Positions 1 through 7,453 are shown, counted from the stretch's first letter. The stretch is DNA of 32,851 nt from Streptomyces aureus (GCF_001418135.1 NZ_LIPQ01000134.1:1-32851); one strand, 5' to 3'. Notes: generated by a model not told the origin, from the letters alone. Translations and numbers: made by a program.

Positions 1-786
1 CGCACCACCCGCCCCGTCGGCACCCCGACCCGCGGGACCACCAACCCCAACCGTCTGCGCCGCATGGACCGCTGGATCGCCGCCGTCCACGGGCCCGCCC
101 TGCGCCGCTCCCCCGAACCGCCGCTCGCGGTGGACCTCGGGTACGGGGCCGCCCCCTGGACCGCCGTCGAGCTCCTCGCCCGGCTGCGCACCGCCGAACC
201 CCGCACCCGTCTCTACGGCATCGAGATCGAGCCCGCCCGCGTCGAGGCCGCGAAGCCGTACGAGCACGAGGGCCTCTCCTTCCTGCACGGCGGCTTCGAG
301 GTTCCCGTACCCGGCCGGGTCGCCCTGATCCGGGCGGCGAACGTGCTGCGCCAGTACGACGAGGAGCAGGTCGCGGCCGTCTGGGAGCGGCTGTGCGGGC
401 GGCTCGCCCCGGGCGGACTGCTCGTGGAGGGAACCTGCGACGAGATCGGGCGCCGGCACGTCTGGGTCGCGCTCGACGGGAGCGGGCCGCGGACGGTGAC
501 CTTCGCGACCCGGCTCGGCTCGCTCGACCGGCCGTCGGACCTGGCGGAGCGGCTGCCGAAGGCGCTGATCCACCGCAATGTGCCGGGTGAGCCGGTGTAC
601 GCGTTCCTGCGGGACTTCGACCGGGCGTGGGCGGCGGCGGCCCCGTACGCCTCGCTCGGCGCGCGGCAGCGGTGGATCCGCTCGGCCCGCGACCTGGCGG
701 CGGACTGGCCGCTGACGGACGGGCCCCGGCGGTGGCGCCAGGGCGAGGTGACGGTGCGGTGGGGGGCGCTGGCGCCGCGGGGTTGA
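1..786 (+). CDS. class I SAM-dependent methyltransferase, 5' end outside window
   Basis: The reading frame is open from base 1 through the internal ATG at 64 to the TGA at 784-786, and the residues before that ATG (TRPVGTPTRGTTNPNRLRRM) look coding, so the true start probably lies upstream of the window. The motif I glycine loop appears as VDLGYGAAP, followed by a helix and an acidic strand (YGIEIEP) that would bind the SAM ribose. A later strand (LAPGGLLVEGTCDEIGRR) fits the Rossmann-fold methyltransferase core. The substrate cannot be read from the sequence. The fold assignment is seen in the motifs; RNA, protein or small-molecule specificity is unknown. Confidence 0.8.
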   Translation, partial: RTTRPVGTPTRGTTNPNRLRRMDRWIAAVHGPALRRSPEPPLAVDLGYGAAPWTAVELLARLRTAEPRTRLYGIEIEPARVEAAKPYEHEGLSFLHGGFEVPVPGRVALIRAANVLRQYDEEQVAAVWERLCGRLAPGGLLVEGTCDEIGRRHVWVALDGSGPRTVTFATRLGSLDRPSDLAERLPKALIHRNVPGEPVYAFLRDFDRAWAAAAPYASLGARQRWIRSARDLAADWPLTDGPRRWRQGEVTVRWGALAPRG

Positions 787-993
787 GAGAACGAGACCTC
801 GTCTTTTCCCAACTGACGCTGAATTTCCGGTACGTCGGGAACGCCACGCCCGTATCTCACGTCCCCCGTGAGGGGAGCAGGCCCGACAGGCCCCGGTTTC
901 CCCTGTTGCTTTACGGTTTCGCATGGCACTATCGCCAAGGTCACCGCCAAGTTACTGACGGTAAATCAGATTTGGTCACTCGAGGGGGAGCTC

Positions 994-2043
994 GTGAACC
1001 GACGCCGCCACGCCACCGCCGCGATCACCATGATCTGCGCCTTGACCGTGCTGGCCTCACCCGCGCTGACCCTGCAGGCCGCCGCCGCACCGCTCCCGCC
1101 GCCGCCTCCGAAGAAGAGCCTGGAGGAGGTGCGCAAGGAGATGGACACCCTGTACCGGCAGGCCGCCGTCGCCACCGACGCGTACAACCTCGCGGAGGAG
1201 AAGACGAAGGAGCAGTCCGCCGAGATCGTCCGGGTCGCCGTGATGATCGTGGAGGGCCGCGAGAAGATCGAGGCGCTCAAGGCCAAGGCCGGCGCCACCG
1301 CCCGCGCCCAGTACCGCAACGGCGGACTCCCCGACGGCGCGCAGCTCGTCCTCACGAACGATCCCCAGCTCTTCCTCGACAACGCGGGACGCCTCAAGGC
1401 CGGGGCGAAGGCCACCACGGACCTGCTCGGTGAAATGACCCGCACCCAGGCCCAGTTGGACGTGTACGCCAAGGACGCGGGCATGAACTGGACCAAGCTG
1501 GAGGCCAACCGCGTGCGGCAGGCCCAGGCGAAGAAGGAGATCGAGGGCAAGATCGCCGCCGCGAAGAAGCTGGAGTCCGAACTCGCCGCCGAGGAGCGGG
1601 AGCGGCTGCGGCGGCTCGAAGAGCAGGCGCTGTCCAGGGCCCAGACGAGCTGGCTCGGCACCGGCGTCCTCGCCGGCCTCAAGGGGGACACGACGCCGGA
1701 GGCGAAGAGGGCGATCGAGTTCGCGACCGGGCAGATCGGCAAGCCGTACGTGTGGGGCGCGGAGGGACCGGACTCGTACGACTGCTCCGGACTGACCCAG
1801 CTCGCCTGGGGCACGGCGGGCCGGCCGATTCCGCGCACCTCGCAGGAGCAGTGGCGCCTGCTGCCGCGCGTGGACATCAAGGACATGCGGCCCGGCGACC
1901 TGATCGTCTACTTCAAGGACGCGAGCCACATCGGGATGTACGTCGGAAACGGCACGATGGTGCACGCACCGCGCCCCGGCCGGAACGTGACGCTCGCGGG
2001 GGCCGGCTCGATGGAGATCCTGGGCGTCGTCCGCACGACGTGA
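994..2043 (+). CDS. secreted NlpC/P60 peptidoglycan endopeptidase with N-terminal coiled coil
   Basis: This is predicted to cut stem peptides of peptidoglycan outside the membrane. I chose the GTG at 994 (349 aa) because a GAGGGGGAG ribosome site at 982-990 sits just upstream and the product then begins with a signal peptide (MNRRRHATA, hydrophobic core, cleavage near LQAAAAP). Residues 40-220 are charged, heptad-like coiled coil. The C-terminal NlpC/P60 domain carries the catalytic Cys264 (DCSG) and His312 (SHIGMYVGNG), with His324 (MVHAPRPGR) as the third polar residue. The coiled-coil plus P60 layout resembles RipA-like cell-wall hydrolases of actinobacteria. Its last codons lie inside the first unit of a 47-bp tandem repeat. 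Confidence 0.9.
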   Translation: MNRRRHATAAITMICALTVLASPALTLQAAAAPLPPPPPKKSLEEVRKEMDTLYRQAAVATDAYNLAEEKTKEQSAEIVRVAVMIVEGREKIEALKAKAGATARAQYRNGGLPDGAQLVLTNDPQLFLDNAGRLKAGAKATTDLLGEMTRTQAQLDVYAKDAGMNWTKLEANRVRQAQAKKEIEGKIAAAKKLESELAAEERERLRRLEEQALSRAQTSWLGTGVLAGLKGDTTPEAKRAIEFATGQIGKPYVWGAEGPDSYDCSGLTQLAWGTAGRPIPRTSQEQWRLLPRVDIKDMRPGDLIVYFKDASHIGMYVGNGTMVHAPRPGRNVTLAGAGSMEILGVVRTT

Positions 2044-2169
2044 CGGGGCGTCGTCGGCCGGTGTGACGGGTGGCCGTCCGCACGACGTCACGGGGCGCCG
2101 TCCGCCGGTGCGACGGGTGGCCGTTCGCACGACGTCACGAGGCGCCGTCCGCCGGTGTGACGACGGCCA
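2029..2169. repeat. three tandem copies of a 47-bp repeat overlapping the NlpC/P60 stop codon
   Basis: Units run 2029-2075, 2076-2122 and 2123-2169. Each starts with GTCCGCACGACGT or GTTCGCACGACGT and ends with a GTGTGACGGGTGGCC-like stretch, with a few substitutions between copies. Unit 1 supplies the last coding bases and the TGA of the upstream gene. The period is not a multiple of three, so this is not a protein repeat. Shorter related pieces (CGTGACCGGGCGCCGTCCGCCCGACGTGACGG in two blocks) continue to about 2227. Confidence 0.85.
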
Positions 2170-2475
2170 CCGGCTCGCGCTCCCGCTCCCCTCCACGTGA
2201 CCGGGCGCCGTCCGCCCGACGTGACGGAGTCCACGCGCCGCGGCGGAACCGCGGGCGCCGCCCCGGCGTGACCTTTCTCATTGCCTCGGGGGCGCCCCGT
2301 CGGCCGTACGGGGGCAAGTACCTCCCCTTCCGCGGCATATGCCAATCGAGACGCGGACGCCGACCCGCTGATCGCCATTCCGCTGCGCACCGCCCTACCG
2401 CTATGGTCCGGGACGGGCGGGACGCCACCCGGCGCCCTGCGCACCCTCGGGGGGGAGGGAAGGAAACCCGGACCG
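2170..2475. other. non-coding stretch upstream of the receiver-phosphatase gene
   Basis: This is about 300 bases without a convincing gene; the open frames through it have no ribosome site. It holds decayed repeat sequence to about 2227, a perfect palindrome GGCATATGCC at 2334-2343, and a GGGG/CCCC dyad around 2311-2327. I see no promoter I would defend. Confidence 0.4.
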
Positions 2476-3792
2476 ATGCCCGTATCCGTACCGCGTCAGA
2501 GAAACGTCTCTGCCGCTGTGGGACCCGGCGACGTCGCCACTACGGACGCCACCGCCATGGACGCCACCGCTATGACAGGCACAGTCACAGGCACCGACCG
2601 CACCGATCTCACTCTCCTGGTCGTCGAGGACGACCCGGCGGGTGCCCTCGCCGTACCCGAACTCCTCGACGCGGCCGACGCCGCCGGCACCCGGGTCCGC
2701 ATCCGTACCGCCCGCAACCTCACCGAGGCCGAGCGGCTCCTCACCGACGACGTCCACTGCATCCTCGTCGACCTGTCCCTGCCCGGCCCCCGCGCCGCCG
2801 CGGGCGACGACCCGCTCGCCCCGCTGCGGCACATCCTGCGGCTCGCCCCGCGCCACGCCGTCCTCGCGCTGGCGGCCTCCGCCGACGCCGAGCTGGCGGC
2901 CGAGGCGGTACGCGTCGGAGCCCAGGACCACCTGTTCCGCGAGGAACTCGACGGGCGGCTGCTCAGCCGGGCCATCCGGTACGCGGTCGAGCGCAAGCGC
3001 GCCGACGCCGTCCAGGTGAAGCTCGCCGAGTCCCGGCTCCGCGCACAGGAGAACGCCCGCCTGGAGCGCGGGCTGCTCCCCACGCCGCTCCTGGAGGGCT
3101 CCGACCTCCGGTTCGCGGCCCACTACCGTCCCGGCCGCTCGCGCGCCCTTCTCGGCGGTGACTTCTACGACGTGGTCCGTACGCCCGACGGCACCGTCCA
3201 CGCCATGATCGGCGACGTGTGCGGCCACGGCCCCGACGAGGCCGCGCTCGGCGTCGAGCTGCGGATCGCGTGGCGGGCCCTGACCTTCGCGGGGCTGTGC
3301 GGGGACGAGCTGCTCTCCACGATGCAGCAGGTCCTGGAGCACGAGCGGGAGAGCGAGGAGATCTTCGCGACCCTCTGCACCGTCGACATCGCGCCCGACG
3401 GCCGCCGCGCGGGCCTGTGCCTCGCCGGGCACCCGTCGCCGCTGATCGCCCGGCAGGGGCGGGCGGCACGGCTGCTGCCGTACGAGGACGGCGGCCCGGC
3501 ACTCGGACTGCTGCCGCGCGCCCGCTGGCCGCGCCGACAGGTCGAGCTCGGCGGGGCCTGGAGCCTGCTCATGTACACGGACGGGCTGATCGAGGGCCGC
3601 TCGGCCGGACCCGGCTCGCCGCGGCTCGGCCAGGACGGGATGGTCGACATGATCAACCGGCAGCTGGCCTCGGGCCTGCGGGGCGACGAGCTCCTGGAGG
3701 CCGCGGTCACGGAGGTCCGGTCCCTGAACGGCGGCGAGCTGACGGACGACGTCGCGGTCCTGGCCCTGGAAAGGGACAGGGCCCGGGGATGA
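2476..3792 (+). CDS. receiver domain-PP2C (SpoIIE/RsbU-type) serine/threonine phosphatase
   Basis: I chose the ATG at 2476 (438 aa) because GGAGGGAAGGA at 2454-2464 precedes it. Residues 45-175 form a response-regulator receiver: acidic EDD at 51-53 and likely phospho-acceptor Asp99 (ILVDLSLPG). The conserved switch Thr is replaced in LALAAS and the conserved Lys is Arg155 (DHLFREEL), so normal phosphorylation is doubtful. After a helical linker comes a PP2C/SpoIIE domain with metal-binding motifs GGDFYDV (from 227), GDVCGHG (from 246), DGLIEG and TDDVAVL. Such enzymes usually dephosphorylate anti-anti-sigma factors in partner-switching cascades. No partner genes lie next door, so the target is unknown. 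Confidence 0.9.
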   Translation: MPVSVPRQRNVSAAVGPGDVATTDATAMDATAMTGTVTGTDRTDLTLLVVEDDPAGALAVPELLDAADAAGTRVRIRTARNLTEAERLLTDDVHCILVDLSLPGPRAAAGDDPLAPLRHILRLAPRHAVLALAASADAELAAEAVRVGAQDHLFREELDGRLLSRAIRYAVERKRADAVQVKLAESRLRAQENARLERGLLPTPLLEGSDLRFAAHYRPGRSRALLGGDFYDVVRTPDGTVHAMIGDVCGHGPDEAALGVELRIAWRALTFAGLCGDELLSTMQQVLEHERESEEIFATLCTVDIAPDGRRAGLCLAGHPSPLIARQGRAARLLPYEDGGPALGLLPRARWPRRQVELGGAWSLLMYTDGLIEGRSAGPGSPRLGQDGMVDMINRQLASGLRGDELLEAAVTEVRSLNGGELTDDVAVLALERDRARG

Positions 3793-3803
3793 CCCCGGGC
3801 CCT
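3778..3803. terminator. bidirectional hairpin terminator between convergent genes
   Basis: Perfect 11-bp arms AGGGCCCGGGG and CCCCGGGCCCT enclose the loop ATGA. The TGA stop codon of the phosphatase gene begins inside the loop, so stem formation is coupled to the very end of that frame. DUF2516 converges from the right. Confidence 0.75.
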
Positions 3804-3820
3804 GATGTCGCTTCTCGCGG

Positions 3821-4174
3821 CTAGCGGCCGCCGTTGTACGGGCCGTACGGCCCGTCGCTGCTGGAGCCGCCGCCCCGTCGGCCACCTCCGCCGCCCGACA
3901 CCTGCTGGAGCGCGGGGCGGACGTCGACCATGAAGACGATGGCGGCGATCACTCCCGCGATCTGCAGGAAGAGCATCGGGAAGAGCAGATTCAGGGCGAG
4001 GTTGATGCCCAGGATGATCAGCCAGAACTTCTTCGTCTGCTTCTCGGCGGCGCGGTAGGCGTCCTCGCGCGCCATGGCGGCGAAGACGAGCGCGGCGACG
4101 GCGAAGCCGGTGAAGATCAGGAACATCACCAGGGAGAGGAGGGAGTCGAATCCCGCGCGCAACATGCTGAGCAC
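3821..4174 (-). CDS. DUF2516 family small membrane protein
   Basis: This is a membrane protein of about 117 aa. The first hydrophobic segment covers residues 10-33, then comes a conserved polar loop (REDAYRAAEKQTKKFW), then one or two further membrane segments (LIILGINLALNLLF and IAGVIAAIVFMVDVRPAL), and a Gly/Arg-rich cytosolic-looking tail. The first start is GTG at 4174; an ATG at 4165 has a better-spaced AGGCGG, so the start is uncertain by three codons. It is last in a leftward trio with the HBHA-like gene and the XRE regulator. That order matches Rv0474-Rv0475-Rv0476 of M. tuberculosis as I recall it. Its function is not known. Confidence 0.8.
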   Translation of the reverse strand: MLSMLRAGFDSLLSLVMFLIFTGFAVAALVFAAMAREDAYRAAEKQTKKFWLIILGINLALNLLFPMLFLQIAGVIAAIVFMVDVRPALQQVSGGGGGRRGGGSSSDGPYGPYNGGR

Positions 4175-4254
4175 CGCCTAGGGAAGAGGGAAAGAGCGCC
4201 TCGCGGTCAAGGTACCCGGTTCAACGCACCAGGTACCCGCATTGGTGCCCGGCG

Positions 4255-4851
4255 CTACTCCTTCTCGGCGGCGACGGCCGTCTTCTTGGCGGGCGCCTTG
4301 CGGGCGGTGGTCTTCCGTGCGGGCGCCTTCTTCGCCTCGGCGGGCTCGGTGGAGGCCGCCACCGGCTCCTCCTCGGCCTTGGTCTCCTCGACCTTGGTCT
4401 CCTCGGCCTTGGTCTCCTCCGGCTCGACGACGACGGCGATCTCGACGATCTCCTCGGCGACTTCCCCGCGCCAGGCCCTGACGGCCTCCTCGCCGTGGGC
4501 GGCGACCTCCTCGTACTTCTCGCGCGCCTTGACGGCGTACTCGGCGGCGACGCCGACGCCGCGCAGAGCGAAGTCCTGGGCGGTCTCGCCGAGCTTCTTG
4601 AGGTCCGTGTCGAGAGCGCCGACGACGTCGGCGAGCTTCGACTGCACAGTGGCCTGGGCCTCCTTGGCCTGCGAGGTCACCTTCTCCTGCACGGCCTTCG
4701 GGTCGGTGTTCCGTACGGCCTCGATGCGGGCGGGCGCCTCGGCGGCGATCTGCTCGATCAGGCCGGGAACCTTCTTGGCCTGCTGCACGGCGAGGTCCGC
4801 GGTGCCGGCGGCGAAGTAGAGAGGGGTACGCAGTTCGTCGATGATGGCCAT
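4255..4851 (-). CDS. HBHA-like coiled-coil protein with acidic repeats and lysine-rich tail
   Basis: The protein is 198 aa, with GGAGGACC just before the ATG. Residues 1-125 are a long amphipathic, alanine-rich coiled coil without a signal peptide. Next come glutamate-rich ETKAE/ETKVE repeats, then a histone H1-like tail rich in Lys, Ala and Pro (KAPARKTTARKAPAKK). This is the layout of mycobacterial heparin-binding haemagglutinin HBHA, except for the acidic insert. The upstream XRE gene and downstream DUF2516 gene repeat the hbhA neighbourhood. In a soil organism the Lys-rich tail could bind DNA, anionic lipid or wall polymer. The family link is well supported; the role is not. Confidence 0.75.
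   Translation of the reverse strand: MAIIDELRTPLYFAAGTADLAVQQAKKVPGLIEQIAAEAPARIEAVRNTDPKAVQEKVTSQAKEAQATVQSKLADVVGALDTDLKKLGETAQDFALRGVGVAAEYAVKAREKYEEVAAHGEEAVRAWRGEVAEEIVEIAVVVEPEETKAEETKVEETKAEEEPVAASTEPAEAKKAPARKTTARKAPAKKTAVAAEKE
4371..4415. repeat. 15-bp in-frame tandem repeat, three copies
   Basis: Units at 4371-4385, 4386-4400 and 4401-4415 read CCTCGGCCTTGGTCT with one substitution in the middle copy. On the coding (minus) strand they give the ETKAE/ETKVE acidic repeats of the HBHA-like protein. Copy number is likely to vary between strains. Confidence 0.85.
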
Positions 4852-4903
4852 GCTGGTGGTCCTCCCGGATGTGACGTACGAGCGAGCGCTGGCTCAGGGA
4901 CGG

Positions 4904-5410
4904 TCAGGCATCGGACGCGTCGGCGGGCCGCTCGGCGGCCGCGGCGCGGGCGCCCGCGGGGGTCTCGGTGGTTCTGTCGGCTCCGGTGGCTCCGGTGGCT
5001 CCGGCCTGATCGACCTCGGCCGTCCGGTCCGCCTGGGCAGCCTGGGAGGCCGCTGCGGCGGCCTCGGCGGCGTTCTCCTTGCGGAAGGAGTCATAGATCT
5101 GGAGCAGCACCTGCTTCTGCCGCTCGTTGATCGAGGGATCGGCGAGGATGACGGCGCGCGTCTCCAGCTCCTCCCGCTCCTTCTCGTCGAGGATCCCGGC
5201 CCGCACGTAGAGCGTCTCGGCGGAGATCCGCAGCGCCTTCGCGACCTGCTGCAACACCTCGGCGCTCGGCTTCCGCAGCCCCCGCTCGATCTGACTCAGG
5301 TACGGATTCGACACCCCGGCGGCGTCGGCGAGCTGCCGCAGGGAGAGCTGCGCGGTCCGCCGCTGTTCGCGGAGGTACTCACCGAGATTGCCGACGTTGA
5401 GCGATGCCAT
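4904..5410 (-). CDS. XRE-family helix-turn-helix regulator
   Basis: I chose the ATG at 5410 (168 aa), where the product begins MASLNVGNLGEYL; the longer frame would begin with non-conserved residues and run over the TTGCAA repeats. Residues 7-65 form a Cro/CI-type HTH (LRQLADAAGVSNPYLSQIERG). The middle (ILDEKEREELETRAVILADP and following) is helical. The tail from about 125 is Ala/Thr/Glu-rich low complexity. It heads a leftward trio with the HBHA-like and DUF2516 genes, equivalent to Rv0474 beside hbhA. It probably regulates this operon, including itself; the TTGCAA-type repeats just upstream are candidate sites. Confidence 0.85.
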   Translation of the reverse strand: MASLNVGNLGEYLREQRRTAQLSLRQLADAAGVSNPYLSQIERGLRKPSAEVLQQVAKALRISAETLYVRAGILDEKEREELETRAVILADPSINERQKQVLLQIYDSFRKENAAEAAAAASQAAQADRTAEVDQAGATGATGADRTTETPAGARAAAAERPADASDA

Positions 5411-5429
5411 GCCCCGACCATGCCAGCCT

Positions 5430-5460
5430 TTGCTAACTATTGCAAGCAGCCGCTTGCAAG
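5430..5460 (-). promoter_or_regulatory. TTGCAA-type repeat cluster upstream of the XRE gene (candidate operator)
   Basis: A perfect inverted repeat of 8-bp arms (TTGCAAGC / GCTTGCAA, 5440-5447 and 5452-5459) with a 4-nt spacer lies about 30 nt upstream of the start. Next to it, TTGCTAACTATTGCAA forms a second, imperfect site. It is AT-rich against its surroundings. Autoregulation by the XRE protein is inferred. Confidence 0.5.
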
Positions 5461-5652
5461 AGTCGCCTCCGACCGGCAACCGTCCGGCCGAGCCTGAGCG
5501 CGACGGGTGTCGCATGTGCACGACAGCTGCCGTGGGAGCACGGAACCACGCCAGACCGATCAGGCCGCGAGCACGGAGGCCTCGGGCCCCGCGTCACCTC
5601 GCGGGTGCGACCGGTGCACACACGCCGCGCGGCGCCCGGTGCCGGCCCCCGG

Positions 5653-6246
5653 TCAGCCGGCTTCCGTCAGGGCCGCGTGCGCGGCGGCGAGGATCTCCTC
5701 GGAGAGCGGGGAGCCCTGGGTGGCCCGGGACAGGACCAGAGCACCGACCAGGGTGCACAGGCGGGCGAGGCCGCCCTCGCCGCCCCCGACGCCCTCGCCG
5801 CCCGCGACGGCCTCGGCGGGGGCGAGGAACGCGGCGAAGTCGGCCACGCCCTCCGCGTAGGTACGGCGCGCCTCGCGGCCTTCGGGTCCGCGCGCGACAT
5901 CGATGGCGAGAGCCGCGACCGGGCAGCCGTCCGCCGCGTTGTCACGGTGTTCGACGGAGAGGTAGGAGTCGATCAGGGCCCGCTGAGCGGCATCCCGCTG
6001 CCCGTCGTGCCGGTCGAGCCCGGCCGCATTGCGCCGTGCGATCTCATCGAAGACGTGGGCGGTGACCTCATCGACGAGCGCTTCCTTGGAGGCGAACTGC
6101 TTGTAGAAACCGCCGTGGGTGAGGCCGGCCGCCTTCATGAGATCGGCGACGCTGACGTGGGTGCCCTGCTCCCGGAACAGCCGCGACGCGGTGTCCACCA
6201 CCCGCCTGCGATTTTCCTCCGCCTGCGCCTGCGATACGCGGCCCAT
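5653..6246 (-). CDS. TetR/AcrR-family repressor divergent from the SDR gene
   Basis: I chose the ATG at 6246 (197 aa, MGRVSQAQAEENR) because AGGAGGT lies 4 nt upstream; the ATG at 6261 would put that site inside the gene. The N-terminal HTH is typical TetR (ADLMKAAGLTHGGFYKQFASKEALV, split here for length: helix 2 ADLMKAAGL, recognition helix HGGFYKQF). The ligand domain contains DGCPVAALAIDVARG, seen in repressors resembling the AcrR/NemR-type group whose ligand domain carries a Cys. It is divergent from an SDR gene, and two matched dyads sit between them. It likely represses both itself and the oxidoreductase cluster, released by a reactive or aromatic compound (inferred). Confidence 0.9.
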   Translation of the reverse strand: MGRVSQAQAEENRRRVVDTASRLFREQGTHVSVADLMKAAGLTHGGFYKQFASKEALVDEVTAHVFDEIARRNAAGLDRHDGQRDAAQRALIDSYLSVEHRDNAADGCPVAALAIDVARGPEGREARRTYAEGVADFAAFLAPAEAVAGGEGVGGGEGGLARLCTLVGALVLSRATQGSPLSEEILAAAHAALTEAG

Positions 6247-6266
6247 GGCCACCTCCTGCACGAGTT

Positions 6267-6320
6267 TAGATGTCGATTGATATCTATCCTAGTCCGTGTT
6301 TAGATTGTGGTTGAAATCTA
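6267..6320. promoter_or_regulatory. divergent promoters with two TAGAT-N10-ATCTA operators
   Basis: Two 20-bp dyads of identical plan, TAGAT-N10-ATCTA, lie at 6267-6286 and 6301-6320; they also share GRTTGAWATCTA in the right half. For the SDR gene, TTGATA (6277-6282), an 18-bp spacer and TAGATT (6301-6306) form a good promoter. For the TetR gene on the minus strand, TTCAAC and TAGGAT (6291-6286) are spaced by 18. Both promoters overlap both dyads, as expected for repression of both directions by the TetR protein. Confidence 0.7.
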
Positions 6321-6366
6321 ATTGACGCGGGTGCTCCGACGGCGCCTGCGAAGGACAGGAGCGAGC

Positions 6367-7059
6367 ATGGAACTGCAGAACGCGGTCGCGGTGGTCACCG
6401 GCGCCAACCGGGGCCTCGGGCGGCACCTGGCCGCCCAGCTCGTCGAGCGTGGCGCCAAGGTCTACGCGGCGGCCCGGCGTCCCGAGACGGTCGACCTGCC
6501 GGGCGTCCACCCGTTGCGCCTCGACGTGACGGACCAGGAGTCGATACGGGAGGCCGCCCGCATCGCGTCGGACGCGACGCTGCTGATCAACAACGCGGGC
6601 GTCTCCACCGGCGCGACGCTGGTCGGCGGCGACCTGGACGAGGTACGTCGCGAGATGGAGACCAACTTCTTCGGCCCGCTCGTCGCCACACGGGCCTTCG
6701 CTCCCGTCATCGAGGGCAACGGCGGCGGCGCCGTACTCAACGTCCTGTCCGCCCTGTCCTGGTTCCACCCGGCAGGACTCGGCTCCTACGCGGCTTCCAA
6801 GGCCGCCGCCTGGGCTCTGAGCGACGCGAGCCGCGAGGAACTGGCGCCCCGCGGGATCACCGTCTCGGCGCTGCACGTCGGCTACATGGACACCGACATG
6901 GCCGCCGGCGTGCCCGCCGATCAGAAGGTCGCCGCCGCCGACGTCGCGGCCCAGGCCCTGTACGGCATCGAGACCGGCCTGCCGGAGATCCTCGCCGACG
7001 AGACCAGCCGGTACGTCAAGCAGAGCCTGTCCGCGACGCCCCAGCCGACCGCGGGCTGA
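6367..7059 (+). CDS. short-chain dehydrogenase/reductase (SDR)
   Basis: The ATG at 6367 gives 230 aa, preceded by AAGGACAGGA. It has the classical SDR layout: dinucleotide-binding TGANRGLG at 11-18, NNAG at 75-78, and the catalytic Ser128, Tyr141 and Lys145 (YAASK), with the usual 13-residue Ser-Tyr spacing. An Arg-rich strand end (AAARRPE) after beta 2 suggests NADP(H). It catalyses reversible alcohol/carbonyl oxidoreduction; the substrate is unknown. It is controlled from the divergent promoter shared with the TetR gene and followed by a decayed aldo/keto reductase and another oxidoreductase, so the cluster probably handles reactive carbonyls or quinones. Confidence 0.9.
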   Translation: MELQNAVAVVTGANRGLGRHLAAQLVERGAKVYAAARRPETVDLPGVHPLRLDVTDQESIREAARIASDATLLINNAGVSTGATLVGGDLDEVRREMETNFFGPLVATRAFAPVIEGNGGGAVLNVLSALSWFHPAGLGSYAASKAAAWALSDASREELAPRGITVSALHVGYMDTDMAAGVPADQKVAAADVAAQALYGIETGLPEILADETSRYVKQSLSATPQPTAG

Positions 7060-7114
7060 CGCTCCCTCCACCACGGCCCGACGGCCTTCCAGGCGCCCTG
7101 CGCAAGGACTTCTC

Positions 7115-7453
7115 TTGCGTTGCACGGCCTTCGGCCGCAAGACCGGACTACGCGCCTCCGTGTACGCGCTCGGCACCGCGAACTTCGGCACCGGCTGGGG
7201 CGCCGGCGCCGAGCCCGGCGAGGCACGCCGGATCTTCGACCGGTTCGCCGAGGCCGGCGGCACCTTCCTCGACAGCGCCGACAGCTACCTCGCAGCCCTC
7301 GACGTCCAGCTCACCGACGAGCGGTACGCGCGCCTCGGCAAGGTCCGCGCCATGCCGCTCGGAGCACCGCACGAGGGCGTCGCGGGCTCGCTGGGCCGCC
7401 TCCAGGGCGGCGACGCGGGCAGTGTCATCGCCCCGGCCGTGCCGGTGGCCTGA
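7115..7453 (+). pseudogene. aldo/keto reductase remnant with in-frame internal deletion
   Basis: The first 58 residues, from a TTG at 7115, look like an intact aldo/keto reductase N-terminus (FGRKTGLRASVYALGTANFG, then ARRIFDRFAEAGGTFLDSAD). The last 54 resemble the family's C-terminus (LAALDVQLTDERYARLGKV). They are joined directly at about 7288/7289. A normal member is roughly 330 aa, so about 220 residues of the barrel are gone. The catalytic Asp and Tyr (DSADSY) remain, but the catalytic Lys and His and the cofactor-binding strands are missing. The frame is uninterrupted, so a 112-aa peptide could still be made, but not an active enzyme. Confidence 0.75.

Noticed and set aside
787..993. 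Possible c-di-AMP (ydaO-type) riboswitch before the NlpC/P60 gene, as is known for some cell-wall hydrolase genes.
   Set aside because: The 207-bp leader does not show the paired, conserved elements I would expect; only a ribosome site is clear.
2029..2169. CRISPR-like array.
   Set aside because: The units abut without spacers, and no cas gene is near.
2401..3885. Long antisense reading frame opposite the receiver-phosphatase gene.
   Set aside because: High GC leaves the antisense third-position frame open; it has no ribosome site or recognisable domain.
5440..6303. Plus-strand 287-codon frame over the TetR gene.
   Set aside because: It crosses the TetR gene and its operators and has no domain; it is a shadow.
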